Source: Verrucomicrobia bacterium UBA6775 (GTDB lineage: Bacteria > Verrucomicrobiota > Verrucomicrobiia > Limisphaerales > UBA1096). From it: a DNA stretch of 36,516 nucleotides. A program made the translations under genes and the position numbers. The number at the start of each line of letters is the position of its first letter. Position 1 is the stretch's first letter. Under the pieces are notes generated by a model. That model was not told the DNA's origin, made no database searches, and was given only the letters and a program-made list of their open reading frames with translations. This document shows positions 24,363 to 32,010 of the stretch, piece after piece. Location of the stretch: positions 5,356 to 41,871 of the forward strand of contig DKGH01000241.1 in the NCBI GenBank assembly GCA_002453165.1, given 5' to 3'.

Positions 24363-26261
24363 ATGCATTCCTTTTTGAAACGCGGATGGACTTGGCTGGC
24401 CTGTGGCCTTGCCTGGTTTGCGCTTGGCCAAGCGCCCGGCCAAGCGGCGGAGTTTGACCAGCCGCCGGAGTGGGCGCGGGAGGCGATCTGGTACCAGATT
24501 TTTGTCGAGCGATTCCGCAACGGCGATCCCGCCAACGATCCCCGCCCGGACTACATGCAGGGCTCGTACCCGGGCTTCGTGCCGGACGGCTGGAAAATCA
24601 CGCCTTGGCATCAGGATTGGTACGAGCAGGAGGAATGGGCGAAGGTTGAGGGCGAACAATTTCACAAACTGGCCGCCGCGCGGCGCTTCGGTGGCGACCT
24701 ACAGGGGGTGCTCGACAAACTCGACTACCTGCAGGACCTCGGAATCAACGCCATCTATTTCAACCCGCTCAACGACTCGCCGTCGCTGCACAAATACGAC
24801 GCCCGACACTACCGGCACATCGACCGGACGTTTGGCCCGGATCCAGCCGGCGACACCGCGATCATCGACGCCGAGAACCCGGTCGACCCCGCCACGTGGA
24901 AGTGGACGGCGGCGGACAAGTTGTTCCTGAAATTGATCCGCGAGGTACACCGCCGCGACATGCGGGTGATCATCGACTATTCGTGGAACCACACCGGCAA
25001 CACGTTTTGGGCATGGAAGGATCTCGTGAAAAATCAGGCCAAGAGCCGATTCCGAGACTGGTACGACATCATCTCGTTTGACGATCCGGAGACTCCGGAA
25101 AACGAATTTAGGTTCAAGGGGTGGCTCGGCGTAAAGACGCTGCCGGAACTCAAAAAGATCAACGTCACCGGCAAACGCGAGGGCCACGGTCACGTCTTCG
25201 AAGGCGATCTGCAACCGGAGGTCAAGGCGCACGTCTTCAACATCACCCGGCGCTGGCTGGACCCGAACGGCGACGGCGACCCGTCGGATGGCGTGGACGG
25301 CTTCCGGCTCGATGTCGCCACGCACGTGCCGCTTGGCTTCTGGCGCGACTACCGAAAATTCGTTCGCAAAATCAACCCCGACGCCCTGCTGCTCGGCGAG
25401 GCGTGGTGGACCAAGTGGCCCGACGAACTGATGGACCCGAGGCCGTTTTTGCAGGGCGACATTTTCGACTCGGTCATGCATTACCAATGGTACAAGCCGG
25501 CGCGGCGATTGTTCGCGCAGGCGGAGGGAGGCATAAAGCCAACCGACTTCATCGCCGAGATGAACCGCGTGTACGCCGGCTATAGACCGGCGCAGACCCA
25601 AAACATGATGAACCTCGTCGCGAGTCACGACAGCCCGCGCTTCGGCACCTCGTTTCAAAACAAGCACAAGTACAAGTACCGCATGGGCGCACGCGGCAAC
25701 AAGGAACTCAAGCTCGGCCCGCCCGGCGCAGACGTCGTGCGCGAAATGCGGATGATGTTGCTGCACCAGTTCACCTTTACCAGTGCGCCGCACATCTGGA
25801 GCGGGGACGAACTCGGCATGTGGGGCGCAGACGACCCCGACTGCCGCAAGCCGCTGCTTTGGGACGACGTGGAGCACCGTCCACAGGTCTTCACGCCGGA
25901 CGGCCAGCGCCACGCGCCGATCCCGGTGAAGCCGGACAGGGAGATGTTTAACTTTCACCGGGAACTGATCGCCCTCCGGAAAAAACGACCGGACTGGTCA
26001 CGCGGAAAACTGCAATACGTCCTCGCGAACGATGCGAAAATGACGCTGTCCTATCGTCGTGACCACGAAAACAACCGGTCGATCGTGTCGTTTAATTTCT
26101 CGGATACACCGCAGTCGATCCGGCTGAAAGTCGGGCTCATCAACGGGGCGGGCGTGTTGATTTCGTCGCGCGCGGACGTGGTGAAAAATCTCAGGGCAGA
26201 AGACAGCGAACTGGAATTCGAGCTGGCCCCGGTCTCGGGTGCCGCCGTGCGGCTCGACTGA
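24363..26261 (+). CDS. Secreted glycoside hydrolase family 13 enzyme (alpha-amylase type)
   Basis: A 632-residue GH13 enzyme. It begins with a signal peptide (MHSFLKRGWTWLACGLAWFALGQAPGQA, cleavage near AEF), whose end is encoded by a palindrome and a degenerate second copy (24421-24447). The (beta/alpha)8 barrel starts AIWYQIFVERFRNGDP. The four GH13 regions are seen: DYSWNHTG, DGFRLDVA (nucleophile Asp317), LLGEAWW (acid Glu346) and VASHDSPR (Asp423). A C-terminal beta-domain follows, without a recognisable carbohydrate-binding module. The barrel start and the RFGGDLQGVLDKLDYLQDLGINAIYFNPL segment recall neopullulanase/cyclomaltodextrinase-like members, so alpha-glucan hydrolysis in the periplasm or outside is likely. 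Exact specificity is not assignable. Confidence 0.92.
   Translation: MHSFLKRGWTWLACGLAWFALGQAPGQAAEFDQPPEWAREAIWYQIFVERFRNGDPANDPRPDYMQGSYPGFVPDGWKITPWHQDWYEQEEWAKVEGEQFHKLAAARRFGGDLQGVLDKLDYLQDLGINAIYFNPLNDSPSLHKYDARHYRHIDRTFGPDPAGDTAIIDAENPVDPATWKWTAADKLFLKLIREVHRRDMRVIIDYSWNHTGNTFWAWKDLVKNQAKSRFRDWYDIISFDDPETPENEFRFKGWLGVKTLPELKKINVTGKREGHGHVFEGDLQPEVKAHVFNITRRWLDPNGDGDPSDGVDGFRLDVATHVPLGFWRDYRKFVRKINPDALLLGEAWWTKWPDELMDPRPFLQGDIFDSVMHYQWYKPARRLFAQAEGGIKPTDFIAEMNRVYAGYRPAQTQNMMNLVASHDSPRFGTSFQNKHKYKYRMGARGNKELKLGPPGADVVREMRMMLLHQFTFTSAPHIWSGDELGMWGADDPDCRKPLLWDDVEHRPQVFTPDGQRHAPIPVKPDREMFNFHRELIALRKKRPDWSRGKLQYVLANDAKMTLSYRRDHENNRSIVSFNFSDTPQSIRLKVGLINGAGVLISSRADVVKNLRAEDSELEFELAPVSGAAVRLD
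24421..24447. repeat. Palindrome plus degenerate copy in the GH13 signal peptide
   Basis: CGCTTGGCCAAGCG is directly followed by CCCGGCCAAGCGG at 12-bp phase, read as ALGQAPGQA. Confidence 0.85.
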
Positions 26262-26264
26262 GTG

Positions 26265-27080
26265 TCACTTGCCTTTCGGCTCGAAGACGAACAGCTGGTT
26301 CGGCTCGCCGACGATGTACAGCGTCCCCCGCTTGTCCAGCGCGACGCCCTCGGCCTTGAGCACGGTTTGCTTCAGGCCGGACCGCCCGCCCTTCAACGAC
26401 AGGCGGCTTTTCTCGATGCCGTACTTGTTGGCCTCCACCACGCAGGCGGACTCGTGGCTGAGGATCAGCAACCGCCCGCTGCTCGCGTCGTAATGCAGGC
26501 CGGAAATATCCTTCAGCCCGCGTCCCGCCAAAGTCATCAGGATGGACGTCGGTTTGTCCTCGCTGTTCGGCGGTGGGGGCAACACCTTGAAAATGGCGGC
26601 GGAGGCTTTTTCGCGCGCGGCGAAAAACCGCTTGGCCACGGGATCGTAGGCGAGACCCTCGATGCCGTTGAGTGAGTTGACCTTGATGTCGAGATTGAGC
26701 TTTTCGGCCTTCTTCCAACTGACCCCGCCATCGCCCGGCTCGAGTTCAGCGATCACAATGTTGCACTTGGCCTCCTCAACGATGGCAAAATGGTCGTCGC
26801 CCAGCCAGACAATGCCCTCGGTGTCCTTAAACTTGTTCAGGTCGATCTTCCGCTTTAGCGATCCGTCGAAGCCGATCTCGACCACCCGCTGTGGCTGATC
26901 CAGCACGACGAAAAGACTGTCGCGACCGGCGTGGTAAGCCAAACCAGAGGCGTTCGCCTTCACCCCCTCGATGACGATCGGCCCCTTGGCCAGCGTATAC
27001 TGGTCGAGGGCCAACGACTCCTCCGCTTGACCAAGCGCTTGGCCAAGCAGCAGCAGCGTTCCCATAAAAAACGATCTCAT
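26265..27080 (-). CDS. Exported YjiK / SdiA-regulated-type beta-propeller protein
   Basis: A 271-residue protein with an N-terminal signal peptide (MRSFFMGTLLLLGQALGQAEES) and a propeller-like body. NASGLAYHAGRDSLFVVLDQPQRVVEI, DTEGIVWLGDDHFAIVEE, GIEGLAYDPVAKRFFAARE, DISGLHYDASSGRLLILSHES and KAEGVALDKRGTLYIVGEPNQLFVF repeat a G-(L/I)-x-(Y/W) plus short-strand pattern. This is characteristic of the SdiA-regulated/YjiK family (PF06977), whose role is unknown. Because the family keeps EG and SG repeats with acidic residues, metal or ligand binding is plausible. The gene is convergent with the GH13 gene, with 3 bases between stops. A palindrome pair encodes the signal peptide's C-terminal part. 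Confidence 0.85.
   Translation of the reverse strand: MRSFFMGTLLLLGQALGQAEESLALDQYTLAKGPIVIEGVKANASGLAYHAGRDSLFVVLDQPQRVVEIGFDGSLKRKIDLNKFKDTEGIVWLGDDHFAIVEEAKCNIVIAELEPGDGGVSWKKAEKLNLDIKVNSLNGIEGLAYDPVAKRFFAAREKASAAIFKVLPPPPNSEDKPTSILMTLAGRGLKDISGLHYDASSGRLLILSHESACVVEANKYGIEKSRLSLKGGRSGLKQTVLKAEGVALDKRGTLYIVGEPNQLFVFEPKGK
27024..27048. repeat. Tandem palindrome dimer in the YjiK-like signal peptide
   Basis: CGCTTGACCAAGCG (one mismatch) runs into CTTGGCCAAG (27038-27047), 12-bp phase. On the coding strand it reads LGQALGQA. Confidence 0.85.
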
Positions 27081-27213
27081 CCTTAAGACGGCGGCAATCT
27101 ACACCGCTAACCTCCCGCTGTCACCCAAGTCATGAACGAATCGCCCCGGCTGGGTATTCGAATTGTGTTGTGCTAATTTTCACAGGTAATAACGACCTCC
27201 CGAGTAATCTGTC

Positions 27214-27579
27214 ATGCTCATCGTATTCATCGTTGCACTCATTTACTTCCGTCAAGAGTTGTTGCTCTGCTTTGGCCTGAAGGGGTTGGCGTGTTGGCTT
27301 GGCAGTTTCATCGGAGGCTATGTGCTCATCAGCCTCGTTTGGCCTCCGGGTATGATTGGCTGGATGACTATCGTACCCATACTCTTCACCCTGATTGCCA
27401 GGGTTCGGTACAACCGGTTGTATTCGCCCTCAATCATTTGCTCTGAGAAAATGTGGGAACTGGAAAAAGCGGCCCGCGAGCACGCCGCCGAACAGGCGTT
27501 CGAAGAGTCCAGGGCTATCGTTCCCCGGCACGTCGAACACGATGAACCTAGGGCGGACAACAAAAACGAGACGCCCTGA
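27214..27579 (+). CDS. Small membrane protein of unknown function
   Basis: 121 residues. The first 63 are hydrophobic with two or three membrane segments (MLIVFIVALIYFRQELLLCFGL; GLACWLGSFIGGYVLISLVW; GWMTIVPILFTLIARV). The rest is a charged cytoplasmic tail containing KMWELEKAAREHAAEQAFEESRAIV, probably a helix. No family is recognised. It is 40 bp upstream of larE in the same direction and may share its transcript. Upstream is a 133-bp gap divergent from the YjiK-like gene, presumably with promoters for both, though none is clear. Confidence 0.65.
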   Translation: MLIVFIVALIYFRQELLLCFGLKGLACWLGSFIGGYVLISLVWPPGMIGWMTIVPILFTLIARVRYNRLYSPSIICSEKMWELEKAAREHAAEQAFEESRAIVPRHVEHDEPRADNKNETP

Positions 27580-27618
27580 CCGCTGGACTTTGGCCGAGGT
27601 TCGGGGCAGCTTTTCTGC

Positions 27619-28455
27619 GTGAGCGAGGCCAAGCTCGAGCAATTGAAAAACATCCTTCGCGGGTACGGCTCCTGTCTGGTTGCGTACTCCGGCGGGGTGG
27701 ACTCTGTACTGCTCGCCTGCGTGGCGCACCGGGTGCTAGGCGAACGCGCCCTCTCGGTAATCGCCGATTCCCCGAGCCTGCCGCGCCGAGAACTGGCCGA
27801 GGCGCGGGAGATCGCACAGATGCATGGCTTCCCGTTGCGCATTGTGCAGACACAGGAATTTGCCAACCCGGACTACACCGAGAATCCGATCAATCGCTGT
27901 TACTACTGCAAACACGAATTGTTCACTCACCTAGAGCCGATCGCGGTCGAGGGCGGATTCGCCGTGCTGGTCTACGGCGAAAATGCGAGTGACATTGGCG
28001 ACCACCGACCCGGCGCCCAGGCGGCAAAAAAATTTGAGGTACGCGCTCCACTCAAGGAGGCCGGGATGAGCAAGGACGATATCCGCGCCTGCTCCGCCGC
28101 GCTTGGTTTGCCGACTGCGGACAAGCCGCAGATGCCGTGCCTCAGCTCGCGCATCCCTTACGGACAGGAAGTCACGCGCGAAAAACTGGCGATGATCGAG
28201 GAGGCCGAGGGGATGCTGCGCGACGCCGGCTTTCGTGAAGTGCGCGTGCGACACCACGAGCAACCGGAAGGTGCATTGGCCCGGGTGGAGCTTGGCCCCG
28301 AGGAGATGGAACGATTTCAGGCCGAGGAACTGTTGCCAACGGTGACCGAGCGATTCCGGGCGGCCGGTTTTTCCGGGGTCACACTCGACACACGCGGCTA
28401 CCGGCGGGGCAGTCTTAACGAAAGCATCCCGAAGGAAAAACTGGCCACGGGTTGA
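27619..28455 (+). CDS. larE: LarE-type ATP-dependent sulfur transferase, three-cysteine form
   Basis: LarE supplies sulfur to the pyridinium-dithio precursor of the nickel-pincer cofactor of lactate racemase-family enzymes. The 278-residue frame (GTG start) has the PP-loop YSGGVDS (residues 23-29) for AMP activation, then NRCYYCKHELF (Cys94, Cys97) and PCLSSRIPYG (Cys174). Cys174 matches the sacrificial cysteine of the Lactobacillus enzyme. The additional C-x-x-C is the pattern I associate with the LarE form that holds a [4Fe-4S] cluster for catalytic sulfur transfer. The partners LarB, LarC and LarA are absent from the window. The stop overlaps the Rieske gene's start by one base (TGATG), so the two are translated together. 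Confidence 0.88.
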   Translation: MSEAKLEQLKNILRGYGSCLVAYSGGVDSVLLACVAHRVLGERALSVIADSPSLPRRELAEAREIAQMHGFPLRIVQTQEFANPDYTENPINRCYYCKHELFTHLEPIAVEGGFAVLVYGENASDIGDHRPGAQAAKKFEVRAPLKEAGMSKDDIRACSAALGLPTADKPQMPCLSSRIPYGQEVTREKLAMIEEAEGMLRDAGFREVRVRHHEQPEGALARVELGPEEMERFQAEELLPTVTERFRAAGFSGVTLDTRGYRRGSLNESIPKEKLATG

Positions 28456-28787
28456 TGCGAAAAAAAATCGCCAAGCTCGAGGACCTGCCGGAAGGGACGA
28501 CCAAGCGCTTTTCCTTCAAGCGCGACGGCATGCGGGTGGATGCGTTTGTGGCGAACTTCAAGGGCGAAATCGTGGCGTACGAAAACCTCTGCCGCCATCT
28601 ACCGATCACGCTCGACTACGGTGACGGGGAGTTTTTCAGCAACGACGGCAGTCTGTTCGTCTGCCAGACGCACGGCGCATTTTACGAACCCAAAAACGGA
28701 CTATGCATTGCTGGGCCCTGCACTGGCGCAAGCCTGATTCCGCTGAAAACCGAACAATCCGACGGCCACATTTTTCTCGTCCGCTGA
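28455..28787 (+). CDS. Rieske-type [2Fe-2S] protein
   Basis: A 110-residue single-domain Rieske protein. The two cluster-binding loops are ENLCRHLPITLDY (C-x-H) and FVCQTHGAFYEPKNGLCIAGPC (C-x-x-H), with a partly conserved G-x-C-x2-GPC ending. There is no signal or membrane segment, so it is a soluble ferredoxin-like electron carrier or dioxygenase-type ferredoxin. The ATG at 28455 is used; the preceding TTG is in frame. Coupling to larE by TGATG suggests it serves the same pathway, possibly as an electron donor, which is an inference. The gene ends convergently with purD. Confidence 0.88.
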   Translation: MRKKIAKLEDLPEGTTKRFSFKRDGMRVDAFVANFKGEIVAYENLCRHLPITLDYGDGEFFSNDGSLFVCQTHGAFYEPKNGLCIAGPCTGASLIPLKTEQSDGHIFLVR

Positions 28788-28799
28788 CTTGGCCAAGCG
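28788..28799. repeat. Palindrome between convergent Rieske and purD genes
   Basis: CTTGGCCAAGCG fills the 14-bp gap between two convergent stop codons, so one palindrome serves both transcript ends. Confidence 0.85.
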
Positions 28800-28801
28800 G
28801 A

Positions 28802-30091
28802 TCAAAGTGCCTTGGCGGCGATGTCGCTGCGGGTGAAGGCGCCTTCGAATTGAATTTTTGCCGCCGCCTCATAGGCGAGGTCGCGGGCGGCCTGTAGCCC
28901 TTGGCCAAGCGCGGTGACCCCCAGCACGCGTCCGCCGGCATTGACGACGTTCCCATCATCGAGCTTGGTTCCGGCGTGGAACACTTTGACCCCCGGAAGC
29001 GCATCGGCATCGGCGATGCCGGTGATGACCTTGCCCTTCTCGTAGCTGCCGGGATAACCGCCCGAGGCGATCACGACGCACACCGCCGACTGGTCGCTCC
29101 AACGCAGCTCATGTTGGTCGAGCGTGCCGTCGATGCTGGCCTCAAACAGGTCGACGAGGTCGTTCTCGAGGCGCGGAAGGTACACCTGCGTCTCCGGGTC
29201 GCCGAAGCGCGCGTTGAACTCGAGCACCTTCGGCCCGTCGTCGGTGAGCATGATGCCGGGGTAAAGCATTCCGCGAAAGTCGATGCCCTCGGCGGCGCAA
29301 CCGGCCAGCCACGGCTCGAGCACGGCGTTGGCGATCTCGTTGAGTTTTTCTTCGCTCAGGAACGGCACCGGCGAGTAGGTACCCATGCCGCCGGTGTTCA
29401 GCCCTTCGTCACCGTCGAGCGCGCGTTTGTGGTCCTGCGAACTGGGAAACAGTCTGGCGGTTTTGCCGTCGCACAACGCGTGCAGCGACACCTCCATGCC
29501 GGTGATTAATTCCTGGATCAGCACACTTGAGCCGGCGTCGCCGAATGCGCGGTCGGTCATGATCTGGTCGATCGCCGCGTTGGCCTCGTCCGGCGTGTTG
29601 CAAATCAGCACGCCTTTGCCCAGCGCAAGACCGTCGGCCTTGACGGCGCATTTGCCATGGAGCGACGCGGCAAACGCCCTCGCCTCGGTGGCGTCTGTGA
29701 ACGACGCAGATCTCATCGTCGGCACGCCGTTGCGATCCATGAATTCCTGCGAGAAAATCTTGGACGACTCAAACTGCGCAGCCTGCTGTGTCGGCCCCCA
29801 GGCACGGAGTCCGGCGGCCTGAAACTGGTCGACGATGCCCATCGCCAGCGGGTTGTCCGGGCCGACGACCGTGAGATCGACCTGCTGCTCTCGCGCAAAC
29901 TCGAGCAGCGCCGGCAGGTCCTCCGCACCAATGCCGACGCACTCCACCGCCGAGCCGTTGGACAAAAGGGTTTCGCCGGCGATCCCCGCGTTGCCGGGGG
30001 CGCACCACATCTGCGTGGCGCGGGGAGACTGCGCCAGTTTCCAAACGAGGGCGTGTTCGCGGCCGCCTCCACCGATAACCAGAATCTTCAT
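28802..30091 (-). CDS. purD: Phosphoribosylamine-glycine ligase
   Basis: Joins glycine to phosphoribosylamine with ATP in de novo purine synthesis. The 429-residue length and layout are standard. The N-domain is MKILVIGGGGREHALVWKLAQSP, followed by VVGPDNPLAMGIVDQF and SSKIFSQEFMDRNGVPT. The ATP-grasp core has VKADGLALGKGVLI, EELITGMEVSLHALCDG and the ATP/metal part GILYPGIML-like MLYPGIMLTDDGPKVLEFNARFGDPETQ. The C-domain has VVIASGGYPGSYEKGK and NAGGRVLGVTALGQGL. The palindrome core at 28901 encodes the conserved TALG plus Q without changing length. Transcription runs opposite to its neighbours on both sides. Confidence 0.96.
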   Translation of the reverse strand: MKILVIGGGGREHALVWKLAQSPRATQMWCAPGNAGIAGETLLSNGSAVECVGIGAEDLPALLEFAREQQVDLTVVGPDNPLAMGIVDQFQAAGLRAWGPTQQAAQFESSKIFSQEFMDRNGVPTMRSASFTDATEARAFAASLHGKCAVKADGLALGKGVLICNTPDEANAAIDQIMTDRAFGDAGSSVLIQELITGMEVSLHALCDGKTARLFPSSQDHKRALDGDEGLNTGGMGTYSPVPFLSEEKLNEIANAVLEPWLAGCAAEGIDFRGMLYPGIMLTDDGPKVLEFNARFGDPETQVYLPRLENDLVDLFEASIDGTLDQHELRWSDQSAVCVVIASGGYPGSYEKGKVITGIADADALPGVKVFHAGTKLDDGNVVNAGGRVLGVTALGQGLQAARDLAYEAAAKIQFEGAFTRSDIAAKAL

Positions 30092-30175
30092 CGAAATTTC
30101 GGGTGGCGCATCGTAAATCAGCCGCCGCTTTGGGAAAGCATTTTTCCCAGCGACCGACTCGGCTACACTGCCGCC

Positions 30176-30673
30176 ATGCCATGCGGGTTTCTCAAGATCG
30201 TGTCCGGCGGCCAGACCGGGGCCGACCGCGCCGCACTGGACTGGGCGTTGGCCAACGGCCTGCCGTGCGGCGGCTGGTGCCCGCTTGGCCGCTTGGCGGA
30301 GGACGGCGTAATCGACGCCCGGTATCCACTGCGGGAGACGCCCGAGCCAAGCCCGGCGCAGCGCACGGAATGGAACATCCGCGACAGCGACGGCACGTTA
30401 ATCGTCAGCTTGGCCAAGCGCCTAATCGGCGGCACCCGACTCACGGATGACTTGGCCAAGAGCTTGGCCAAGCCGCACTTAGTCTTGGCAAAAGAGAGCG
30501 GAGTGCTTTCAGCGCAGGCGGAGGCGTTGCGGCAGTTTATTGCGTCGAATAAAATCACGGTGCTCAACATCGCCGGCCCGAGGGCCTCCGGCGAGCCAGG
30601 CATCGGCGCACACGTCACGTCACTACTCGACGCCGCACTTAGCCAAGTTCAGCGTTGGGCAAAATTAAATTGA
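30176..30673 (+). CDS. SLOG-fold protein of the 'putative molybdenum carrier' (cpYpsA-like) type
   Basis: 165 residues. The start KIVSGGQTGADRAALDWALANGLPCGGWCPLGRLAEDG is the family hallmark: a nucleotide-binding Gly-rich loop and an acidic residue. WNIRDSDGTLIVS, GGTRLTDDLA and ITVLNIAGPRASGEPGIG follow. The family has an SLOG Rossmann-like fold. A molybdenum-cofactor carrier role was proposed for relatives, but function is unproven and I do not assert it. Four palindrome cores lie inside the gene (30248, 30410, 30452, 30464), the last three read as SLAKRL and DLAKSLAKPH. The ATG at 30176 is the natural start; the open frame extends upstream without meaning. Confidence 0.82.
   Translation: MPCGFLKIVSGGQTGADRAALDWALANGLPCGGWCPLGRLAEDGVIDARYPLRETPEPSPAQRTEWNIRDSDGTLIVSLAKRLIGGTRLTDDLAKSLAKPHLVLAKESGVLSAQAEALRQFIASNKITVLNIAGPRASGEPGIGAHVTSLLDAALSQVQRWAKLN
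30408..30472. repeat. Three palindrome cores inside the SLOG gene
   Basis: Cores at 30410-30417, 30452-30459 and 30464-30471; the last two are exactly 12 bp apart. This is the densest set of copies inside a gene in the window. Confidence 0.85.
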
Positions 30674-30710
30674 GCCAGCGCGGCTTTGCCGTCACTCTCC
30701 CCGCGCCGAA

Positions 30711-32009
30711 ATGCGGAAGGTGAACATAGGATTGGTGGGGTGCGGTACGGTCGGCAGCGGCGTGGTGCAGGGTCTGGCACGCAATGGCTCGCTGATGGGG
30801 TCGCGCCTTGGCGTGAAACTTTCGCTGGCCGGCGTGGCGGTGCGCAATGCAGGCAAGGCCAGAGCGGCTCGCGTAGCCAAGCGGCTGATCACCACTGACT
30901 GGGAGTCGCTCGTTCGCGATCCGAAGATCGACGTGGTGATGGAGTTGATGGGCGGCACGACAACTGCGCGCAAGGTGGTCGCCGAGGCATTAAAGCTGGG
31001 CAAGCCCGTGATCACCGCCAACAAGGCGCTCATCTCCGCGCACGGCGAATCAATTTTCAGGCAGGTCGAGAAAAACGGCGGCAACCTTTACTACGAGGCA
31101 GCGGTCGCCGGCGGCATCCCGATCATCAAGTCGCTGCGCGAGGGGCTGAGCGGCAACCGCATCCAGCGGCTGTACGGCATCCTCAACGGCACCTGCAATT
31201 ACATTCTCACGCAGATGGAGGCGGAGGGGCGCGACTTCGAGGATATTCTGGTCGATGCACAGCGGATGGGCTACGCCGAGGCCGAGCCGTCGCTGGATGT
31301 GGACGGCTTTGACGCGCAGCACAAGGCCGGGATCCTCGCCTCGCTGGCGCACGGGTTTTGGATCAAGCCAAGCCAGATTTTTGTCGAGGGCATCCGGCAA
31401 ATCACGACGCTCGACATCGAGTTTGCGCGGCGTATGGACTACTGCATCAAGCTGCTCGGCATCGTCAAAAAACTGGGCGCTAAAGTGCAGATTGCCGTGC
31501 ACCCGACGCTGGTGCCGGAGAAACACGTGCTGGCGAACGTGAGCGGCGTTTACAATGCCATCCTCGTTCGCGGCGATATCGTGGGCGACACGCTGCACTA
31601 CGGGCAGGGCGCCGGCGCGGACGCCACGGCCAGCGCGGTGTTGAGCGACCTCGCCGACGCGGCGTTGGACCTGAAAAACGGGAGCATGGGCCGCGTGCCG
31701 CCGTTTGTGCCGCATGAGGAAGAAGGCAGCGTGCTACCGATGGATAAGGCGGTCAGCCCATTTTACCTGCGCCTGAGCGTGATTGACCGGCCGGGCACGC
31801 TTGCCAAGATCGCGACCATCCTTGGCGAGGCCAAGATCGGCATCTGCTCTGTGATGCAGCCAGAGGGGCACGTCGGGGAGAGTGTGCCTCTGATCATGAT
31901 GCTGCACGACGCACCGGACGCCGCAATGCAAAAGGCGTTAAAAGGTATTGCGCGTCTTTCGGCCGTCAAGGCCAAGCCTACGATGATTCGCGTTGAGAAT
32001 TTCGACTAA
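30711..32009 (+). CDS. hom: Homoserine dehydrogenase with ACT domain
   Basis: Reduces aspartate semialdehyde to homoserine in the threonine/methionine pathway. The 432-residue frame has the NAD(P) fingerprint VNIGLVGCGTVGSGVV at the N-terminus and NKALISAHG. YYEAAVAGGIPIIKSLREGLSGN and LNGTCNYIL precede the catalytic region GYAEAEPSLDVDGFDAQHKAGILASLA, which has the family's conserved Asp and Lys. A C-terminal ACT domain (about residue 350 on, LRLSVIDRPGTLAKIATILGEAKIGI) indicates allosteric control, probably by threonine. The thrC frame overlaps or abuts the end of hom, forming a threonine unit. GC is the usual high value. Confidence 0.95.
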   Translation: MRKVNIGLVGCGTVGSGVVQGLARNGSLMGSRLGVKLSLAGVAVRNAGKARAARVAKRLITTDWESLVRDPKIDVVMELMGGTTTARKVVAEALKLGKPVITANKALISAHGESIFRQVEKNGGNLYYEAAVAGGIPIIKSLREGLSGNRIQRLYGILNGTCNYILTQMEAEGRDFEDILVDAQRMGYAEAEPSLDVDGFDAQHKAGILASLAHGFWIKPSQIFVEGIRQITTLDIEFARRMDYCIKLLGIVKKLGAKVQIAVHPTLVPEKHVLANVSGVYNAILVRGDIVGDTLHYGQGAGADATASAVLSDLADAALDLKNGSMGRVPPFVPHEEEGSVLPMDKAVSPFYLRLSVIDRPGTLAKIATILGEAKIGICSVMQPEGHVGESVPLIMMLHDAPDAAMQKALKGIARLSAVKAKPTMIRVENFD

Positions 32010-32010
32010 A

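Noticed and set aside
27132..27176. A small ATG frame before the membrane-protein gene
   Set aside because: Only 14 codons, no recognisable ribosome-binding site, no conserved feature.
29657..30175. Open extension upstream of the SLOG gene
   Set aside because: It is antisense to purD; the family pattern starts at the ATG at 30176.
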